64,000 nt of DNA from Kitasatospora sp. NBC_00374 (GTDB lineage: Bacteria > Actinomycetota > Actinomycetes > Streptomycetales > Streptomycetaceae). The stretch lies in assembly GCF_041434935.1 (NCBI RefSeq), contig NZ_CP107964.1, positions 6,121,001 to 6,185,000 of the forward strand. The letters run 5' to 3'. Both the position numbers and the translations under genes were made by a program. The notes beneath the pieces were generated by a model, which saw only the letters and a program-made list of their open reading frames with translations, was not told where the DNA came from and ran no database searches. Shown piece after piece: positions 35,985 to 44,538 of this stretch. Positions within the stretch are counted from its first letter, which is position 1; the number at the start of each line of letters is the position of its first letter.

Positions 35985-36359
35985 TCAGTTCGATATTGGC
36001 GTGTTGCTCGACGGGTCAGCCTCGACCTCACCCTGATGGACGCACCCGCGGATCCTGGGGGAGCCGGGGATAGCGAGTAGCCCGAGAACGGTGCCGATGG
36101 CGATCGCGTGCGCGGAGCGGCGGATTCTCACCTGTGTGGGGGAGTTGGGCGCTGCGCTGAGGCCGGTCGGCAGCAGCGCGGGAGCGGCGGCTCCGGACAG
36201 CACGGTGCGCGGCATATCGGCCAGGGCGACGAAGTCGACCAGGACAGCGTTTCGGTCGCGATGCCACAGGTCCAGCTCGCGACTGCTCGCCCCGCCGGTC
36301 GGCCGTAGCCGGCACAGGGCGGCCCGATCGACTGGGTGCTTGCCGGGTGGCGCATTCAC
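35985..36359 (-). CDS. hypothetical small protein
   Basis: A 124-residue frame with GTG start 36359. It includes VLVDFVALADMPRTVLSGAA and a modestly hydrophobic segment, AHAIAIGTVLGLLAIPG. Coding quality is acceptable but no family is recognised. It follows the small membrane protein gene by 78 bp on the same strand. It may not be real. Confidence 0.35.
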   Translation of the reverse strand: MNAPPGKHPVDRAALCRLRPTGGASSRELDLWHRDRNAVLVDFVALADMPRTVLSGAAAPALLPTGLSAAPNSPTQVRIRRSAHAIAIGTVLGLLAIPGSPRIRGCVHQGEVEADPSSNTPISN

Positions 36360-36437
36360 ATCTCTTCTCTGTGGTCGAAGGGGTGCGGCCCTGGCCCGAA
36401 CGGCCGCCATGGGTGTGGAGCGGGGTGGTGGGGGTCC

Positions 36438-36686
36438 TCAGCTGGCCGGCGGCCGCTGGCCGCTGGTGGTGGATGTGCGCTTTGGCGGGGTGGTTCGGTG
36501 GTTGATCAGACGGTCAGCGGTGGCGAGGGCGGCGAGCGAGACGATGGCGAGGATCCCCAGGTCCAGGGGTTGGCCGATCTCGGCGCGGTGCTGGAGGAGA
36601 TAGAGGACGGCGCCGCCGACCGAGAAGCCGAGCAGGAAGCACACCGCTCCCAGCACAGCGCGGCTGGCTGTTCGGCGGATGCTCAC
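36438..36686 (-). CDS. small two-helix membrane protein
   Basis: An 82-residue protein with two hydrophobic helices, AVLGAVCFLLGFSVGGAVLY and LGILAIVSLAALATAD, and a basic disordered tail. The ATG start overlaps the LuxR-type gene stop (ATGA), so the two are coupled. It may be the membrane partner of that regulator. Function unknown. Confidence 0.65.
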   Translation of the reverse strand: MSIRRTASRAVLGAVCFLLGFSVGGAVLYLLQHRAEIGQPLDLGILAIVSLAALATADRLINHRTTPPKRTSTTSGQRPPAS

Positions 36687-37237
36687 GGCGCCCGCCGATG
36701 CTGCTCGACGTCGTGACCGCGCGGGTCGGCGGGCCAGGCCGGCTCGATGTCGTTCAGCCTGGTGAGACCGGCGAGGACACCGACGACGCTGGCCTGAAGC
36801 TGGCTGTCGACACCCAGCTGGGTGAGCAGCGTTTTGGTGTAGGTGCGCATTGTGCTCGGGGCGATGCCCCAGTCGGCGGTCAGCTCGGGTGTGCTCCGGC
36901 CGGCGGCCCAGCCTTGCAGGATCTGCAGCAGGCGAGGCGGGAGTTGGGGCTTGATGGTGAGGGCCGCGCTGGGGTGGACCGGGCTGGTGACGATCCGGTG
37001 AGCGGAGGCCCAGGCGGCGAGCTGCAGCACCGTGCGTGTGCGGGTCTTGGCGAGAAGCAGCTCGATGGCGCTACGCACACTGCCCGGATCCACAGCGGCC
37101 TCGTGGTCGGCGGAGATCTGGTCGTGGCTGGCGCCGGCGGCGACGAGGACGATTAGGCGGCGTTCCTGGTCGCTGAGGTCGGGCAGGGGCCCAGTGGCGG
37201 TCATGGCTCGTTCTTTCGCAGCTTCGGGCGGGGTCAC
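36683..37237 (-). CDS. LuxR/HTH-type regulator with two HTH-like regions
   Basis: 184 residues (173 if ATG 37204 is used). There are two related sections, each resembling a LuxR-type HTH: DQERRLIVLVAAGASHDQIS and, at the C-terminus, LLQILQGWAAGRSTPELTAD followed by GIAPSTMRTYTKTLLTQLGV. No receiver domain is present, so it is not a classic response regulator. The GTG start overlaps the MurC-like stop by 4 bases. It is co-transcribed with the permease and ligase genes and may autoregulate them. Confidence 0.7.
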   Translation of the reverse strand: MTPPEAAKERAMTATGPLPDLSDQERRLIVLVAAGASHDQISADHEAAVDPGSVRSAIELLLAKTRTRTVLQLAAWASAHRIVTSPVHPSAALTIKPQLPPRLLQILQGWAAGRSTPELTADWGIAPSTMRTYTKTLLTQLGVDSQLQASVVGVLAGLTRLNDIEPAWPADPRGHDVEQHRRAP

Positions 37238-38739
37238 AGCTGGTGGGGGATCGGCGCGTTGGGGGCGGCGAGGTGGAACAGCAGACGCGGGCCGATGCGC
37301 CTTGCCTGGTCTGTGCCGATGACGAGGACGAGATCGCCGGGGGTGGTGAGAGCGGCGATCTGCTGTTCGGCGCAGGGCTCGCCTGGGCTGGAGCGGATCC
37401 GGTGGACCGCGTCCGTTCCGAGGGCCTGGCGGGCGACCTGTTCGACGGCGTCGAGCGGGTCGTCGGCGTAGAGGGTGGTCAACGGGGTGCTGACCGGGAG
37501 CAGAACCACGTGGTCCGCGTGGCCGATCGCGGCACCCAGCTCGGCGGCGTGCGCGGCGGTGCGGGCGACACCGTCGGGCTCCAGGACCGCGATCACCGAG
37601 TCCTCGGCGAGCATCCGGGCGGCCGTGAGGTCCTCGGAGATCTCATGGGGGTGACGAGCGCGGGAGTCGACCACGGTGATCTGGCGGTGTGTGCCGACAG
37701 TGGCGAGCGAGCGCTCGACGCCGTCGAACCGGGCGAGGTCGGCGACCGCCTGCGGGTCCTCGCCAAGGACGAGAGCGGTGGCGATCGCGGCGCAGGCGGC
37801 CAGGGCGTGGTGGCGGCCGGCGATCGGCACGACGAACGGGTGCTGCTCGCCCTGGTGCTGCAGGGTGGCGTGGTAGCGATCTCCGGTCCAGCGGGGTACC
37901 AGGATCCGAACGTCGTCGTTTTGGTCGAGGCCGACGCTGACCATGCGCGGGCCGGGGCGGTCGCCCAGTCGTTCGCGGAGGATCTTCGAGCCGCGGTCCC
38001 AGGTCGGCAGGATGACGGTCGCGGCGGTGCGGGCGAGGCGCTCGGCGGCGTTCAGGCCCTCGATGTTGTCCGGGTGATGCGGGGCGTTGGCGCTGGTGGT
38101 GGTGATCAGCGCGATGGCGGGCTGCGGGTGCTTGTCCAGGTAGTTCGGGGCGGGCCGGTGCTGCCAGGCTCCGGGAGGCGCGGCCTCGTGGGTGGCGGTG
38201 TCGGGGCAGAAGTCCACGATGAGCCGGCCTTCGCCGGCGTGCCCGACGGAGCCCGTCCGGGACGCGGCGTTGAGGATCCAGCCGGTCGTGCCGTCGTCGA
38301 GCGCCGCGGCCAGGGCGGCTGCCGCGGTCGCGGTGCTGTGACTGCCGCCGACCGCCACCACCTGGTGTCCGGGGTGCGCGGCCACGGCTGCGAGTGCGAG
38401 CGCCCGCCCGAGCACCGGCAGTCGCAGCACCTGCGCGCGGTCCAGCTCGGGATGTCGGCCGACGAGAACACCCGACCACACCACCGCCGTACGGTCGGTG
38501 CGCACGTGCCCGGCCTCGAAGCCGACTTCGACCTTCACCCCGGCGGCTCTCAGTCCTGCCACCACTGGGCTGTCCTGTGAGGTGGGTGGCACGCTGCCGG
38601 TGACGTCGGCGCCGCGTCCGGCAAGCCATCGGGCCAGGCCCTCCATGCCGGGTACGGCGACGTCGACCAGGTGTGGGGCGGACAGCAGCTCGGGCACGGC
38701 CGAGGCCACCTTGGTCGTGGGGCGGGTGGGGGTGTCCAT
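37234..38739 (-). CDS. MurC-like Mur ligase homologue without the P-loop lysine
   Basis: A 501-residue protein with the three-domain layout of MurC: an N-terminal Rossmann part (HLVDVAVPGMEGLARWLAGR), a central ATPase domain, and a C-terminal Rossmann part (ITVVDSRARHPHEISEDLTA) with VVLLPVSTPLTTLYAD. In MurC the ATP loop is GTHGKTTT; here it is GSHSTATAAAAL, so the catalytic Lys is gone. It may bind but not hydrolyse ATP, or act as a carrier or regulatory subunit. ATG 38739 has GGAGA upstream. It probably works with the GS-like ligase and permease encoded next to it. Confidence 0.75.
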   Translation of the reverse strand: MDTPTRPTTKVASAVPELLSAPHLVDVAVPGMEGLARWLAGRGADVTGSVPPTSQDSPVVAGLRAAGVKVEVGFEAGHVRTDRTAVVWSGVLVGRHPELDRAQVLRLPVLGRALALAAVAAHPGHQVVAVGGSHSTATAAAALAAALDDGTTGWILNAASRTGSVGHAGEGRLIVDFCPDTATHEAAPPGAWQHRPAPNYLDKHPQPAIALITTTSANAPHHPDNIEGLNAAERLARTAATVILPTWDRGSKILRERLGDRPGPRMVSVGLDQNDDVRILVPRWTGDRYHATLQHQGEQHPFVVPIAGRHHALAACAAIATALVLGEDPQAVADLARFDGVERSLATVGTHRQITVVDSRARHPHEISEDLTAARMLAEDSVIAVLEPDGVARTAAHAAELGAAIGHADHVVLLPVSTPLTTLYADDPLDAVEQVARQALGTDAVHRIRSSPGEPCAEQQIAALTTPGDLVLVIGTDQARRIGPRLLFHLAAPNAPIPHQL

Positions 38740-38823
38740 GCGGGTCTCCATCGGGGAAGCGGAAGGTGGGGGTTGGTCCGGACCGGCGGCGGGGAGGGGG
38801 ATCACCCACCGCCGGCCCGGGGC

Positions 38824-40236
38824 TTATGCCTGGGTGAAACCGCGCTCCAACTCGGCGTCGCTGACGCGGGCGGCGTGGTGGTCCAGGTCCAGGCGGGCGA
38901 CAGAGGCCAGGTGCGCGACGACTCGCTCGCCCAGCAGCTCGGCAGCGAGCGTGCTGGCCTCGAACCCGGCGAGGGCCTCGGCCAGGGAACGGGGCACGGC
39001 CTCGGCGGCGACGTCCTGGTAGGCGTCGCCGACGCTCGCGTCACGAGGCTTGAGGCCAGCCTCGATGCCGTGCCGGACTCCGGCGAGGACTGCGGTCAGC
39101 GCCAGCACCGGGTTGGCGTCGGCGCCGGGCAGGCGCACCTCCAGCCGCAGGCTGCGGCCGTGGCCGACCACCCGCACCGCGCAGGAGCGGTTGTCCCGCC
39201 CCCAGGTGAAGCGGGCGGGAGCGAACGAGTGGTCGCCGTAGCGCCGGTAGGAGTTCACGTACGGTGCCCACAGCGGGGCGGTCTCCGGCAGTACGGTCAG
39301 CAGGCCGGCCACCGCCTGCTCGCCCAGCCCTGACAGGGCCGTCCCGTCATTGGCGTCGGCGGCCAGCACCGGCCGATCGTCGAAGTCGTGCAGCGAGACG
39401 TGTAGGTGCATGCCGTTGCCGACCCCGCCCGGCAGGGCCGCCATGAACGAGGCGGTCAGGTCCTGCTCGTCCGCGACCGTCTTCGCGGCGTGCTTGAACA
39501 GCAGGTGTTGCTCGCACATGGCCGTCACCTCCCCGTAGGGGAAGGTGACCTCGATCTGGCCCGGCGCGCCCTCACCCTTGACTGCCTCGACCGGGAGGCC
39601 AGACCCGGCGAGGACCTGCCGTAGCCTCCTGCTGAACTCCCGGACCGGAAGCGGAAGGTCGAGCGAGTAGTCCCGGTTGTCCCGGACTGCAGGGCGAAGC
39701 CCCTGCCAGCCAGCCGCCGCCGCGTCCCGGGCGATGCCTTCGTAGAGGACGAACTCCGTCTCGATTCCGACGGCGGCGACCAGGCCGAGGCTGGCGAGGC
39801 GGTGCCACTGCTCGTTCAGCACGGTTGTCGGAGCGAGTGGGTGTGGGAATCCCCCGCTGATCGGATCGGCGAGGACGATCGCTGTGGAGGGCAGCCACGG
39901 CAGTACCCGGGCCTGTTGGGTGTCGGGCAGCAGCGCGATGTCACCGAAGCCGCTCTCCCACGAGAAGGCCCCGGTCCGTGGGGCGGTCATGCCCAGGTCG
40001 GTGCCGAGAACGTACCCGCACATCTCCGGGCTGATCCGGTCCGACCGAAGTCGCTCCAGCAGGACCCGCGCGTCGAACGCCTTGCCCTTGAGTCGTCCCT
40101 GCACGTCGAGGGCCGCGAGCAGCACGGTATCGATGCCGTGGGCGTCCACCAGCTGGTGCAGCGGGCCGACGGGCGCTGCGGCCCCGGCCGCAGTCCGGTC
40201 CGCGCGGAGGCGGGCGGCGCGCAAGGTGGCCCTCAT
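38824..40236 (-). CDS. glutamine-synthetase-like gamma-glutamyl ligase
   Basis: A 470-residue GS-fold enzyme. Metal and substrate motifs are present: VGIETEFVLYEG, KGEGAPGQIEVTFPYG, GNGMHLHVSLHD, NSYRRYGDHSFAPARF plus WGRDNRSCAVRV, and RLEVRLPGADANPVL. The sequence is closer to gamma-glutamyl-amine/amide ligases (PuuA or GlnA-like paralogues) than to housekeeping GlnA, and it lacks a clear adenylylation loop. It would join glutamate to an amine using ATP. ATG 40236 overlaps the permease stop (ATGA), so uptake and ligation are coupled. The amine is unknown. Confidence 0.82.
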   Translation of the reverse strand: MRATLRAARLRADRTAAGAAAPVGPLHQLVDAHGIDTVLLAALDVQGRLKGKAFDARVLLERLRSDRISPEMCGYVLGTDLGMTAPRTGAFSWESGFGDIALLPDTQQARVLPWLPSTAIVLADPISGGFPHPLAPTTVLNEQWHRLASLGLVAAVGIETEFVLYEGIARDAAAAGWQGLRPAVRDNRDYSLDLPLPVREFSRRLRQVLAGSGLPVEAVKGEGAPGQIEVTFPYGEVTAMCEQHLLFKHAAKTVADEQDLTASFMAALPGGVGNGMHLHVSLHDFDDRPVLAADANDGTALSGLGEQAVAGLLTVLPETAPLWAPYVNSYRRYGDHSFAPARFTWGRDNRSCAVRVVGHGRSLRLEVRLPGADANPVLALTAVLAGVRHGIEAGLKPRDASVGDAYQDVAAEAVPRSLAEALAGFEASTLAAELLGERVVAHLASVARLDLDHHAARVSDAELERGFTQA

Positions 40237-41729
40237 ACGATCTGCGCCTCGACCCGGGCCAGGTGCGCGTCCTGTACGACCGGCACGGAGAACTTCGACC
40301 CGGTCAAGCGGTACCAGGCGGCCGACAGGGCCAGGACGACAATCAGGGTGATGGGGGCGTAGTTGAACGTCTGGACGGTCAGGGGGTATCGCTGCGGCAG
40401 GCACACCAGCACCGTCACCACGACGACCCACACCACGGCGGCGATCCCGACCGGACGGCTCCATCGGCCCAGGGTCCACGGGCCGGGGACGAAGCGGTCG
40501 CCCTGACGGAGCCGCAGGAACACCGGGATGATGTACGACGGGGTCATGCCGATCACGTTCACGGCGGTCACCGCCCCATACGCGACCGGCGACCAGAGCG
40601 AGGGCACCGCAAGGAGGAATGCGACCGACACGGCCAGCCAGACCGCCGGCACCGGAACACCGTTGGGGGACACCCGGCGCCACGTCGCAGACCCGGGCAG
40701 CGCGCCGTCCCGGGAGAAGGCGTAGATCATCCGGCTCGCGGCTGTCGTCTCGGCCGAGCCACAGAACAGCTGGGCGCCGATAACGATCAGCAACAGTGCC
40801 TTCGCGCCGGTTGTCCCGAGCGTGTCGAGGAAGATCTGCGCCGGGGGCACCGCCGCCACGGCGGTCCCGGCATAGTCCTGCACCGCGAACAGCAGGCCCG
40901 CCAGCAGCACGAACCCGGCCAGCAAGGAGACCCAGATCGACCGGACGATGCCGCGCGGCGCCGCCATCCGCGCGTCCGTCGTCTCCTCCGACAGGTGGGC
41001 GCTCGCGTCGTAGCCGCAGAAGGTGTAGCCGGCCAGCAGCAGCCCGACCGCCGAGACATAGACCGGGTTCGACCAGCCGGTCTCGTTCACGAAGTGCCCG
41101 AACACGAAGCTCGCGTCCTGATGGTGGGAGGGGACGACCGCGAGCACGCCGACGATCACCGCGACGCCTGTCAGGTGCCACCACACCGAGATGCTGTTGA
41201 GCAGGCTCACCACCCGGACACCGACGACGTTGAGCAGGGCGTGGAGCAGCAGGACCGCGGCAAAGACGGTCAGGATCACGCCCGGTGTCGGCATGACGCC
41301 CCACTGGAGCCCGGCGAAGGCTGTGATGAAGCTGGCGGCGCCGTAGTCGATGCCAGCGATCCCGCCCAACAGCCCCAAGAGGTTGAGCCAGCCGGTCACC
41401 CATCCCCAGCGCGGTCCGCCGAGGCGCTGGGACATGAAGTAGAGGCCGCCGGAGGTGGGGTAGGCGCTGGTGACCTCGGCCAGGGAGAGGCCGACGAGCA
41501 GCACGGCCAGGCCGACGCCGAGCCAGCCCCACATCATCACGGCCGGGCCGCCGGTCACCAGCCCGAACCCGAACAGCGTCATGCACCCGCTGAGCACCGA
41601 GATGACCGAGAAGGAGACGGCGAAGTTCCCGAACGAGCCCATCCTGCGGGTCAGTTCGGGTTCGTAGCCCAGTGACCGCAGATGCTCGTCGTCCCCGCGG
41701 GCGGGGGCGGAACGGTGATACCGAGACAT
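40233..41729 (-). CDS. APC-family amino acid/amine permease
   Basis: A 498-residue protein with about 12 hydrophobic helices, an APC transporter of the amino acid or polyamine type. The N-terminal EPELTRRMGSFGNFAVSFSV is the usual first helix of this family, and GGLYFMSQRLGGPRWGW is the second conserved motif. Its stop overlaps the GS-like start. Genes of this kind often sit with gamma-glutamyl ligases to import amines or amino acids. The substrate is likely the amine used by that ligase. Confidence 0.88.
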   Translation of the reverse strand: MSRYHRSAPARGDDEHLRSLGYEPELTRRMGSFGNFAVSFSVISVLSGCMTLFGFGLVTGGPAVMMWGWLGVGLAVLLVGLSLAEVTSAYPTSGGLYFMSQRLGGPRWGWVTGWLNLLGLLGGIAGIDYGAASFITAFAGLQWGVMPTPGVILTVFAAVLLLHALLNVVGVRVVSLLNSISVWWHLTGVAVIVGVLAVVPSHHQDASFVFGHFVNETGWSNPVYVSAVGLLLAGYTFCGYDASAHLSEETTDARMAAPRGIVRSIWVSLLAGFVLLAGLLFAVQDYAGTAVAAVPPAQIFLDTLGTTGAKALLLIVIGAQLFCGSAETTAASRMIYAFSRDGALPGSATWRRVSPNGVPVPAVWLAVSVAFLLAVPSLWSPVAYGAVTAVNVIGMTPSYIIPVFLRLRQGDRFVPGPWTLGRWSRPVGIAAVVWVVVVTVLVCLPQRYPLTVQTFNYAPITLIVVLALSAAWYRLTGSKFSVPVVQDAHLARVEAQIV

Positions 41730-41793
41730 GCAGAGACCTCCGTAGGGGGAGACGGCGTTGGAGAACCCGAGCCGATGGCCGGGCGGGAGGCGG

Positions 41794-42774
41794 TCAGCGA
41801 GCAGCGGCGAACGACTGGGCCACGGCCTGGCGGATCAGCTCGTCCGGCCGGCCCGACAGGCTCGCCCACGGCTGCGAGGAGACGAACGGGTTCAGCGCCG
41901 CGAACACCTCGGCGGCCTGCCGCGGCTGCCGAGTCGCCCAGAGCGCATGGGCGAGGTGGCTCTCGTCCACCACCGGCCACCGGCCGACACCGCTGTGCCC
42001 CGCCCGCCAGTGCTCGTAGGCCCGCCGCACCGTCGACCGGATGCCGTCGTTGTGCGTCCACTGAAGCGCGGCCTCCTCCTTGCGCTCAGCGCGGCGGTAG
42101 CGCTCGACGTGCAGGTACAGAGGGAGGGCGTGGAGCGGCGAGCCTTCCGGGGCGGCGGGCAGATAGGTCGCCAGGAACTCGGCCGCGGTGCCGCTCCCGC
42201 CCCAGGCCAGCCACACCCGGAGCATGCGGTGGAACGCCTCCCTGCTCCACGGGTCCGCCCGGCGGGCCTGGCCGAGAAGACCCCATGGCCCGGCAGGGAG
42301 CATCCGATCGGGTGCCCCGACCCGATGCTCTGGACGTGCCTGAGCGGAATCCAGTTGGGCGAGCGCGAGCAGCCCGATCCACGGAACGGGGTCGCCGGCG
42401 AGCGTGGAGGCCGCCTGCCAGCACCACCCCCGGGCCGCGCCTTCGCGGGAGGCCGCTTCCTGCGGGTCGGTCTTCTGCTGCCCGGCCATGAGAGCCAGCT
42501 CGACGGCGGCCCTGGTCTGCAACGTGACCAGGCCGAAGCCGTTCGGCTCCTCGGCGCCCCAATGCTGAAGGACATCCGTCCGGGCCGAGACCGCGCCGAG
42601 CGCTTGGGTACGGGAGGCCCACAAGCCCGGGTCGCCCCACGTCCGTGCGAGGAGCGCACGGGTCGACCACCAGCGGCCGTGCTGTAGATCCTCCAGTGCA
42701 GCCCGGAGCTCACCGTCGTGGCCGGCAGGGTGTTGCACCAGCTGAGCCGTGTCAACGGTAGACGCTGATGGCAT
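41794..42774 (-). CDS. hypothetical helical repeat-like protein
   Basis: A 326-residue soluble protein rich in Trp, Ala and Leu, with helix pairs such as WIGLLALAQLDSA and AFHRMLRVWLAWGGSGTAA, resembling an alpha-solenoid or TPR-like scaffold. It is the first gene of the permease/ligase operon. AGGGGAAA precedes ATG 42774. No catalytic motif is visible. Function unknown. Confidence 0.65.
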   Translation of the reverse strand: MPSASTVDTAQLVQHPAGHDGELRAALEDLQHGRWWSTRALLARTWGDPGLWASRTQALGAVSARTDVLQHWGAEEPNGFGLVTLQTRAAVELALMAGQQKTDPQEAASREGAARGWCWQAASTLAGDPVPWIGLLALAQLDSAQARPEHRVGAPDRMLPAGPWGLLGQARRADPWSREAFHRMLRVWLAWGGSGTAAEFLATYLPAAPEGSPLHALPLYLHVERYRRAERKEEAALQWTHNDGIRSTVRRAYEHWRAGHSGVGRWPVVDESHLAHALWATRQPRQAAEVFAALNPFVSSQPWASLSGRPDELIRQAVAQSFAAAR

Positions 42775-42984
42775 GACCCATTTCCCCCTCGTGATCCGTC
42801 TGTGCCGCTCTCCCCAGCTAGGTGAAGGGCCGAGGACGCCGGGCAGGCAGCCGGCGGACAGCCGGGTTCACCCGGCCAGGTCGAGGAAGGCAGAAGAGAA
42901 GTGGCCGGATCACGTTGCGCCATGTGATCCAGCGATCGGCCACCTACTGTCCTGGCTCACGCGGAACACCGCTACAACCGCCAC

Positions 42985-43036
42985 ATGTCATCTTGTGGCT
43001 GGGGCTGACGGCTGCCGATCATCGAGGTGTCATCTC
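42985..43036 (+). promoter_or_regulatory. two operator-like TGTCATCT sites before the TPR regulator gene
   Basis: ATGTCATCTTG at about 42985 and GTGTCATCTCG at about 43026 are spaced 41 bp apart, about 110-160 bp upstream of the regulator ATG. The stretch 43019-43034 recurs exactly, inverted, at 45670-45685. Confidence 0.5.
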
Positions 43037-43147
43037 GTCAGTTTCTGCAGCGTGAAAGCCATATACGGGGTATTCCTAGATGCGGGCTCTCCCCGCACGC
43101 GCGGCGGCTGAGGCTCTGGTCGACACCAAGGGGCGGAGGCGTGCGAC

Positions 43148-44476
43148 ATGTCGAAGAAGACGCTGCTGCGGGTCCTGATCGATAAAAGGGGATGGGAATT
43201 CCCCGACTTCGACAGGGAGTTCAAGGACGCCGGCAACGAGCTGGCGAAGAAGCACAAGGACTCGCGGTTTAGCGGCCTGACCATGTCGGAGGCCACGTAT
43301 CGGCGTTGGGTCGCAGGGACGGTGTCCCGCCCGACCGGCAAGTCCGTACAAGTGCTCCAGCACATGTTCGGCCGGTCCGCCGACGAACTCTTGGGACCGG
43401 CAAGCGAGGGAGACCCCGAAGCACTATCCCGGCAAGAACTTGAAAGAGAGCTCGCGATGACCGCACGCGACGCATCCGACCACGCTGCCTCCGTGGCGTC
43501 CGCCTTCGTCTCCGACCTGTCCATCGACCAGGTGGGAGAGGACCTCCTTCGACTGGCCCGGACCTACAACAACCGCCCTCCGTTCGACGTCTTCCGCGAG
43601 GCCCGCCAGCTTCGGGCCGACGCCGAAGCTCTCTCGGACCGGACCCACATACCCAGCCAGAAGCAGCAGCTGCTGATCGCAATCGGCCAAGCGACGGCAC
43701 TGCTGAGCATGACCGCCTTCGACCTCGGCTCCCTCGGGGACGCCACACGGCTCGCCCGCACCGCCGCGATGTACGGTGAAGCTACCCGTTTCACGCCGCT
43801 CTCCGCCTTCGCGGTCGGCACGCTCGGGATTCTCGCCTACTGGGAGGGCCGACCAGCCGAGGCGATCCGCCTCGTGCGGCAGGCGCAGTCGTTCGCCGGT
43901 GTCGGAACGGCCGGCAGGACGCGCATCGCCGCCATCGAGGCCAGGGCCTACGGGCATCTAGGGGACCGGCAGCGAGCGGCAGCGGCGGTCAACCGCATCG
44001 CAGGTGATGCCGCAGTCGAGCACGACGATCTCCATGACGGGGTTGCCGGGGAATTCCTGCACGGGCCCGAGCGCATCGCCCGCTCTCACGGCACCACCTT
44101 CCTGCTCCTGCACGACAGTGCCGGGGCGCAGGAGCACGCGAGGCGCGTACTGGAGCTGCAGAACAGCCTTCCCACAGATCAGAGGCTGCCCCGAATCGAA
44201 GCAGAAGCGCGAGCGGACCTCGCGTCAGCGCTGATCCTCGGCGGTGAACTGGACGAGGCCGTCGAGGTCCTGACGCCGATCGCCGCGCTCGCCCCCGACA
44301 GGCGACCGGCCGGCCTGGTCGAGCGCGTGATAAACGTCCGCAGACTGCTCACCACGGAGTCCGTCCGGACGTCACCCGCCGCCGTCGCGCTGAGCGACTC
44401 TCTGGAGGAGTACACGAGGGTCTCGGCTCCCAGGCAACTCGGTTCCGGTGTAGCACGGCTCGGCATCGGCGAGTAG
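43148..44476 (+). CDS. TPR-containing transcriptional regulator
   Basis: A 442-residue cytoplasmic protein. The first 85 residues contain an HTH-like section (LTMSEATYRRWVAGTVSRPT) followed by QVLQHMFGRSADELLG, a layout found in Streptomyces XRE-type regulators. The rest is a TPR-like solenoid (for example AILAYWEGRPAEAIRLVRQA in part, EAVEVLTPIAALAPDRRP). Such proteins often control nearby RiPP or antibiotic genes and may sense a peptide through the solenoid. The ATG has GGCGGAGG upstream. Repeated TGTCATC motifs near its start and near the RiPP operon suggest that it regulates both; this is inferred. Confidence 0.78.
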   Translation: MSKKTLLRVLIDKRGWEFPDFDREFKDAGNELAKKHKDSRFSGLTMSEATYRRWVAGTVSRPTGKSVQVLQHMFGRSADELLGPASEGDPEALSRQELERELAMTARDASDHAASVASAFVSDLSIDQVGEDLLRLARTYNNRPPFDVFREARQLRADAEALSDRTHIPSQKQQLLIAIGQATALLSMTAFDLGSLGDATRLARTAAMYGEATRFTPLSAFAVGTLGILAYWEGRPAEAIRLVRQAQSFAGVGTAGRTRIAAIEARAYGHLGDRQRAAAAVNRIAGDAAVEHDDLHDGVAGEFLHGPERIARSHGTTFLLLHDSAGAQEHARRVLELQNSLPTDQRLPRIEAEARADLASALILGGELDEAVEVLTPIAALAPDRRPAGLVERVINVRRLLTTESVRTSPAAVALSDSLEEYTRVSAPRQLGSGVARLGIGE

Positions 44477-44538
44477 CAGTCCCTGACCGGTGGGGCGGGG
44501 TGGTCCAGGCGGATGCCGGTCACGCCGCCCCAGCCGTC

